A DNA stretch of 64,000 nt from Equibacterium sp963662035 (lineage in GTDB: Bacteria > Bacteroidota > Bacteroidia > Bacteroidales > UBA932): contig CAVLDO010000003.1 in the NCBI GenBank assembly GCA_963662035.1, positions 47,930 through 111,929 on the forward strand, given 5' to 3'. The position numbers were made by a program, and so were the translations under genes. Shown here one piece after another: positions 62,101 through 64,000 of the stretch. The notes beneath the pieces were generated by a model. It was not told the origin of the DNA and made no database searches. It saw only the letters and a program-made list of their open reading frames with translations. Within the stretch, counting starts at the first letter, position 1. Every line of letters begins with the position of its first letter.

Positions 62101-62306
62101 TTGAGCTTTTCCAACTGGGTGCGGAGATTTGAGATAAGGTCAGCTTCCGTATGGATGGGGAGATATTCATATCCCTGCTCCCCGAGAAGGCGGATGAACT
62201 CCTTTTCAAGCTCGGCCTCGCTCTGATAGCTTTCCGCAGGGGTGGCCACGCGCTCATATTCGGCGACCACGGTGTATTCCGGGCTTTCGGCGATGATGTT
62301 GTACAT
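59193..62306 (-). CDS. hsdR: Type I restriction enzyme HsdR (R) subunit
   Basis: A 1037-residue protein of normal HsdR length. The N-terminal endonuclease domain carries the PD-(D/E)XK residues Asp149, Glu163 and Lys165 (HVELKRRG). The SF2 translocase domain has GSGKT at 324-328 (Walker A), DECH at 429-432, and later helicase motifs (FTGTPIF, SRTNR). The C-terminal part is helical, as expected for contact with HsdM. It translocates DNA and cuts at a distance when complexed with HsdM and HsdS. No hsdM or hsdS gene is in the window. An AT-rich 0.5 kb region with inverted repeats lies upstream. Confidence 0.95.
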   Translation of the reverse strand: MYNIIAESPEYTVVAEYERVATPAESYQSEAELEKEFIRLLGEQGYEYLPIHTEADLISNLRTQLEKLNSYHFTDNEWSRFFNECIANRNDDIAAKTQKIQDDYIQVLKRDTGESRNIKLIDKVNIHNNFVQVINQYVEEGGNYDARYDVSILVNGLPLVHVELKRRGVQLKEAFNQISRYRRDSFWAGCGLYEWVQIFVISNGTNTKYYSNTTRAGHIREQETGGRNRSKKTSNSFEFSSFWADSGNKVITDLLDFTRTFFSRHTLLNILTKYCVFTSEKMLMVMRPYQIAATERIIQRINVSNNYKLYGSIKGGGYIWHTTGSGKTLTSFKTAQLASRLPYIDKVLFVVDRKDLDYQTMKEYNRFEEGAADGNSSTAVLQRQLENRDKKDGFHDYKIIITTIQKLSIFVQKHRNHPVFHQRVVIIFDECHRSNFGQMHSAITRNFKKYNLFGFTGTPIFAQNALAGGNVQLKTTQQAFGDKLHTYTIVDAINDENVLPFRIDYVNTIKEKEGISDKQIPAIDREQAMASAERIANNVKYILEHFYQKTKRSSYYSFRVLDDIQRVASAKKGEQVPEHKSEQTLCGFNAMFAVASIPMAKAYYNEFKRQQAALPQAQRLKIATIYSYSANEEEIDGMLAEENPESTTQLDSQSRDFLEGAIEDYNRMFSTNYDTSSDKFQNYYKDLSLRMKNRQVDLLIVVNMFLTGFDATTLNTLFVDKNLRQHGLIQAFSRTNRILNSVKTFGNIVCFRDLQQETDDAIALFGDRDASSIVILKDFLSYFNGYDTESGKHCYGYTELLNQLEEEFPEGEPILGEEAERRFISLFGSILKSRNILSSFDQFEEEDLLSDRQLQDYQSDYLDLREKWRRRRPGERENINDDLVFETELIRQVEVNIDYILLLVQKYHESNCTDRELLVGISKAIGSSLQLRSKKELIEEFVRGVNAGTDVESSWKDFVERQKSKDLEEIIESEHLRPQQTRAFIANSFRDGQVRTTGTDIDKILPPMSRFGGGGRQQKKTTVTERLQSFFEKYFGL

Positions 62307-62334
62307 ATAGATTATTTGTCGTATCGCAGAAACC

Positions 62335-62381
62335 TTTCAGTGCTACTGAAAACTTTTGCGAAAATACGAAAAGTTTTCAGT
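62335..62381. repeat. Overlapping inverted repeats of ACTGAAA upstream of hsdR
   Basis: TTTCAGT (62335-62341), ACTGAAAACTTTT (62345-62357) and AAAAGTTTTCAGT (62369-62381). The last two form a perfect 13-bp inverted repeat with an 11-base spacer; the first two form a second, 7-bp one with a 3-base spacer. They begin 29 bases upstream of the hsdR ATG. An operator or a transcript hairpin is possible. Confidence 0.7.
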
Positions 62382-62429
62382 TAAGTAATGATGAAAAAAT
62401 AAGTTGCTAAAGTTTTGTAAAGGATTTAA

Positions 62430-62447
62430 GTTTCGCAAGTGCGAAAC
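62430..62447. repeat. Palindrome GTTTCGCA-AG-TGCGAAAC
   Basis: 8-bp arms with a 2-base centre. GCGAAAC recurs once more at about 62567-62573, just before the histone remnant. Confidence 0.6.
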
Positions 62448-62576
62448 ACCTCTTTCTGAGCCCCTTGGGCGAAAGTAAGTCCCTCTCCCCGAGGAGAGGG
62501 ACTTAGGGAGTGGGTAATGTATATAAAACGGTGCGGTGGGTTTGAGAGGATAATTATAAATACTTGCGAAACTTGA

Positions 62577-62849
62577 GTGAAAGAGACAATCGCAAAGATC
62601 AACGAGGTTCTCGCCGTTCTGCAGGCGGAACTCGCCAAGGCTGGCGAAGGCAACAAGGCCGCCGCAAGGGCGCGCAAGGCTACCCTCGAGCTTGAGAAAC
62701 TCGGCAAGGAGTTCCGCAAGGTGTCCATCGCAGAGATGAACCTTAATTTAAATATATCTTTATTCTGGTTTGCAGAATTACGAATTTTTCTGAAATGCAA
62801 ACCAAAGTTTTGCAAAAGTTTTAGCTTGATGCAAAACTTGATTTCATAG
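62577..62849 (+). pseudogene. Truncated histone H1-like (Hc1-type) gene
   Basis: Residues 1-53 of this frame (GTG start; KINEV, GNKAAARARKATLELEKLGKEFRKVSIAE) match the small Lys-rich histone H1-like proteins of Bacteroidetes, which bind and compact DNA and normally end a few residues after this point in a Lys tail. Here the frame runs instead into about 37 unrelated residues (ISLFWFAELRIFLKC...), so the 3' end has been replaced. No promoter box or ATG is seen. It overlaps the end of the ATPase gene by 6 bases. A remnant left by recombination is the best reading; a short functional protein is not excluded. Confidence 0.6.
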
Positions 62850-63932
62850 CAGCCATTCCGTCCAGTTGGACGGGGTGATGACAGCCGTGCTTTCCACATC
62901 GTAGGCCTCCTGGAATGCCTTGGGCAGTTTGGCCGTTGCTTTCTTCGGGTTGTATTTCATCTCGAAAAGGGTGAACTTTCCGTCCTTTTCCTCGATGTAG
63001 TCGATTTCCTGCTGACTTGTCGTTCTCCAGAAGTAGCTTTTGGCGTAGCTCCCGGAATAATGGTTCATTTTAATCCTTTCGCTTATGACGAAATTCTCCC
63101 ATAGCGCCCCGGCGTCCTGCCTCATTGAAAGTGGAGCGAAGTTCTGGAGTATGGCATTGCGTATCCCGTTGTCACAGAAATAAATCTTCTTGCTCTTCTT
63201 CAATTCCGTCCGGAGATTCCGGTTGAATCCGTTGAGACGGAATATCACGAAGCATTTCTCCAGCAGGTTGATGTATTTCTCTACGGTCTTGTTGTCCGTT
63301 CCCACGGTCTGAGCGAGTTCGTTGTAAGAAACTTCGGATGACACCTGAAGGGCGAGCGCGACAAGCAGTTTCTCAAGAAGGGCAGGTCGCCGGATGTCGT
63401 CCAAAGCGAGGAGATCCTTATAGAGATAGCTTCCGGCAATTTCCATCAGTATCTGTTTCGCCTCTTCCGGGCGGGAGAACACCTCGGGATATGAGCCATA
63501 GACAAGTCTCTGCCCGAGTGTCTGACGAAGCGGCAGAATGCCTTCCGATGAGCAGATTTCAGCAGAAGACAGCGGGAAGAGGCGGTGTTCATACTTCCGG
63601 CCGGTAAGAGGCTCATTCAGCTTGTTCTGCAGCTCAAATGAGGATGAACCCGTGACAAGCAGCTGAAGCTCCGGGAAATTGTCAGTCATACGCTTCAAAG
63701 TCATTCCTATCCCCGGAACGGACTGTGCCTCGTCAATCATTACTATCCTGTTCTGCCCGACAAGCAGTCTTAAGTCGGAGACCCCGGCATCCGTGAGCGC
63801 CTCCCTGACTGCCGGCTCATCGCAATTGAGCTTGAGAATCTTTTCCGACCTTTGCTCCAGAATCATTCTGAACAGCGTGCTCTTTCCCACCTGTCTCGCT
63901 CCGATGACGACAATCGCCTTGCCCCGGAACAT
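62844..63932 (-). CDS. AAA-family ATPase with DUF4143 domain
   Basis: A 362-residue protein with Walker A GARQVGKST (residues 12-20), Walker B IVMIDEAQ near 64, the arginine/TGSSSFEL segment near 95, a winged-helix stretch near 200, and a C-terminal DUF4143 domain with a nuclease-like core (QEIDYIEEKDGKFTLFEMKYNP). Such ATPases are widespread, often horizontally moved, and have no settled function. The ATG at 63932 leaves only five residues before GKAIVVIGARQ. An ATG at 63957 is out of frame by one base (see findings). A TACATTTG box lies at 63976-63983. Confidence 0.87.
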   Translation of the reverse strand: MFRGKAIVVIGARQVGKSTLFRMILEQRSEKILKLNCDEPAVREALTDAGVSDLRLLVGQNRIVMIDEAQSVPGIGMTLKRMTDNFPELQLLVTGSSSFELQNKLNEPLTGRKYEHRLFPLSSAEICSSEGILPLRQTLGQRLVYGSYPEVFSRPEEAKQILMEIAGSYLYKDLLALDDIRRPALLEKLLVALALQVSSEVSYNELAQTVGTDNKTVEKYINLLEKCFVIFRLNGFNRNLRTELKKSKKIYFCDNGIRNAILQNFAPLSMRQDAGALWENFVISERIKMNHYSGSYAKSYFWRTTSQQEIDYIEEKDGKFTLFEMKYNPKKATAKLPKAFQEAYDVESTAVITPSNWTEWLL

Positions 63933-63975
63933 CTCTTTTTCGATTATCTATTATCATACAATTCAAAATTGCCTA

Positions 63976-63983
63976 CAAATGTA
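63976..63983 (-). promoter_or_regulatory. -7 box for the DUF4143 ATPase gene
   Basis: CAAATGTA reads TACATTTG on the minus strand, 18 bases before the ATG at 63957. Any -33 element would fall at or beyond the window edge. Confidence 0.45.
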
Positions 63984-64000
63984 CGTCTTTTTTTTACTAT

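Larger units (their letters stand above)
62307..62843. other. AT-rich intergenic region with repeats and a histone-gene remnant
   Basis: This 537-base region separates hsdR from the DUF4143 ATPase gene. It holds ACTGAAA inverted repeats next to hsdR, a GTTTCGCA-AG-TGCGAAAC palindrome, a TCCCTCTCC/GGAGAGGGA hairpin at about 62481-62502, and a truncated histone H1-like frame. I see no hsdM/hsdS remnant in it. Confidence 0.6.

Noticed and set aside
62426..62899. 157-residue minus-strand frame across the gap
   Set aside because: Runs antisense through the histone remnant and the repeat hairpin; no family features.

Overview
The window reads as a chromosomal segment of a Bacteroidetes bacterium, order Bacteroidales. 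The evidence is a SusC/SusD pair, Bacteroidetes-only families (DUF3276, DUF4296, DUF5606, DUF3078, long-form NusB), promoters of the TTTG-N19/20-TAnnTTTG type, few Shine-Dalgarno sequences and lipoproteins of Bacteroidetes type. The DNA looks GC-rich for the order (by eye, not computed). That would suit an Alistipes/Rikenellaceae-like genome, but the genus is a guess.

Layout. 1-5300: the 3' part of an aminotransferase gene, deoC, a DUF4296 lipoprotein, purD, a membrane protein and a DUF3276 nucleic-acid-binding protein. 5373-14793: a long plus-strand housekeeping run, nusB-yajC-ybbR-coaE-DUF5606-rimO-fabG, then grpE-dnaJ-M23 peptidase, then rplS and tRNA-Arg(ACG), with tRNA-Arg(CCG) on the other strand. 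15100-20362: fabD, a secreted protein of unknown function and the large nifJ gene. 20499-27245: a cyclophilin lipoprotein and a flippase, a divergent glycosyltransferase-like gene, and the minus-strand group proS-DUF3078-tilS. 27336-30404: a lipoprotein with an aromatic-rich block and Ser/Arg repeats, followed by a FadL/OMPP1-type porin. 30475-38054: envelope genes (YfhO-like, flippase, dut, murF, sppA).

38058-41182 is a compact probable metal-handling set: a small Cys/His-rich exported protein, a TonB-dependent receptor and an exported HMA protein. 41226-44980 holds an NfnAB-like transhydrogenase pair, hisS and initiator tRNA-Met. 45270-51340 is a SusC/SusD locus with two more lipoproteins, followed by a stand-alone LysR-type HTH protein. 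51779-52926 is rpsF-rpsR-rplI. 52984-56814 (minus) holds a small membrane protein, an acyl-CoA ligase and a GH97 glycosidase. 56949-59176 is a phospholipid cluster (CDP-alcohol phosphatidyltransferase, acyltransferase, HD hydrolase).

The right end, from about 59.2 kb, is the accessory part. It has a full-length type I restriction HsdR subunit with no hsdM or hsdS in view, and an AT-rich 0.5 kb patch with inverted repeats and a broken histone H1-like gene. Last comes an AAA/DUF4143 ATPase gene whose 5' end looks frameshifted. The most unusual items are the aromatic/Ser-Arg lipoprotein, the metal set, the orphan hsdR with its repeats, and several promoters placed so close to start codons that the transcripts should be leaderless. 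No CRISPR array, rRNA, phage or insertion sequence was seen.
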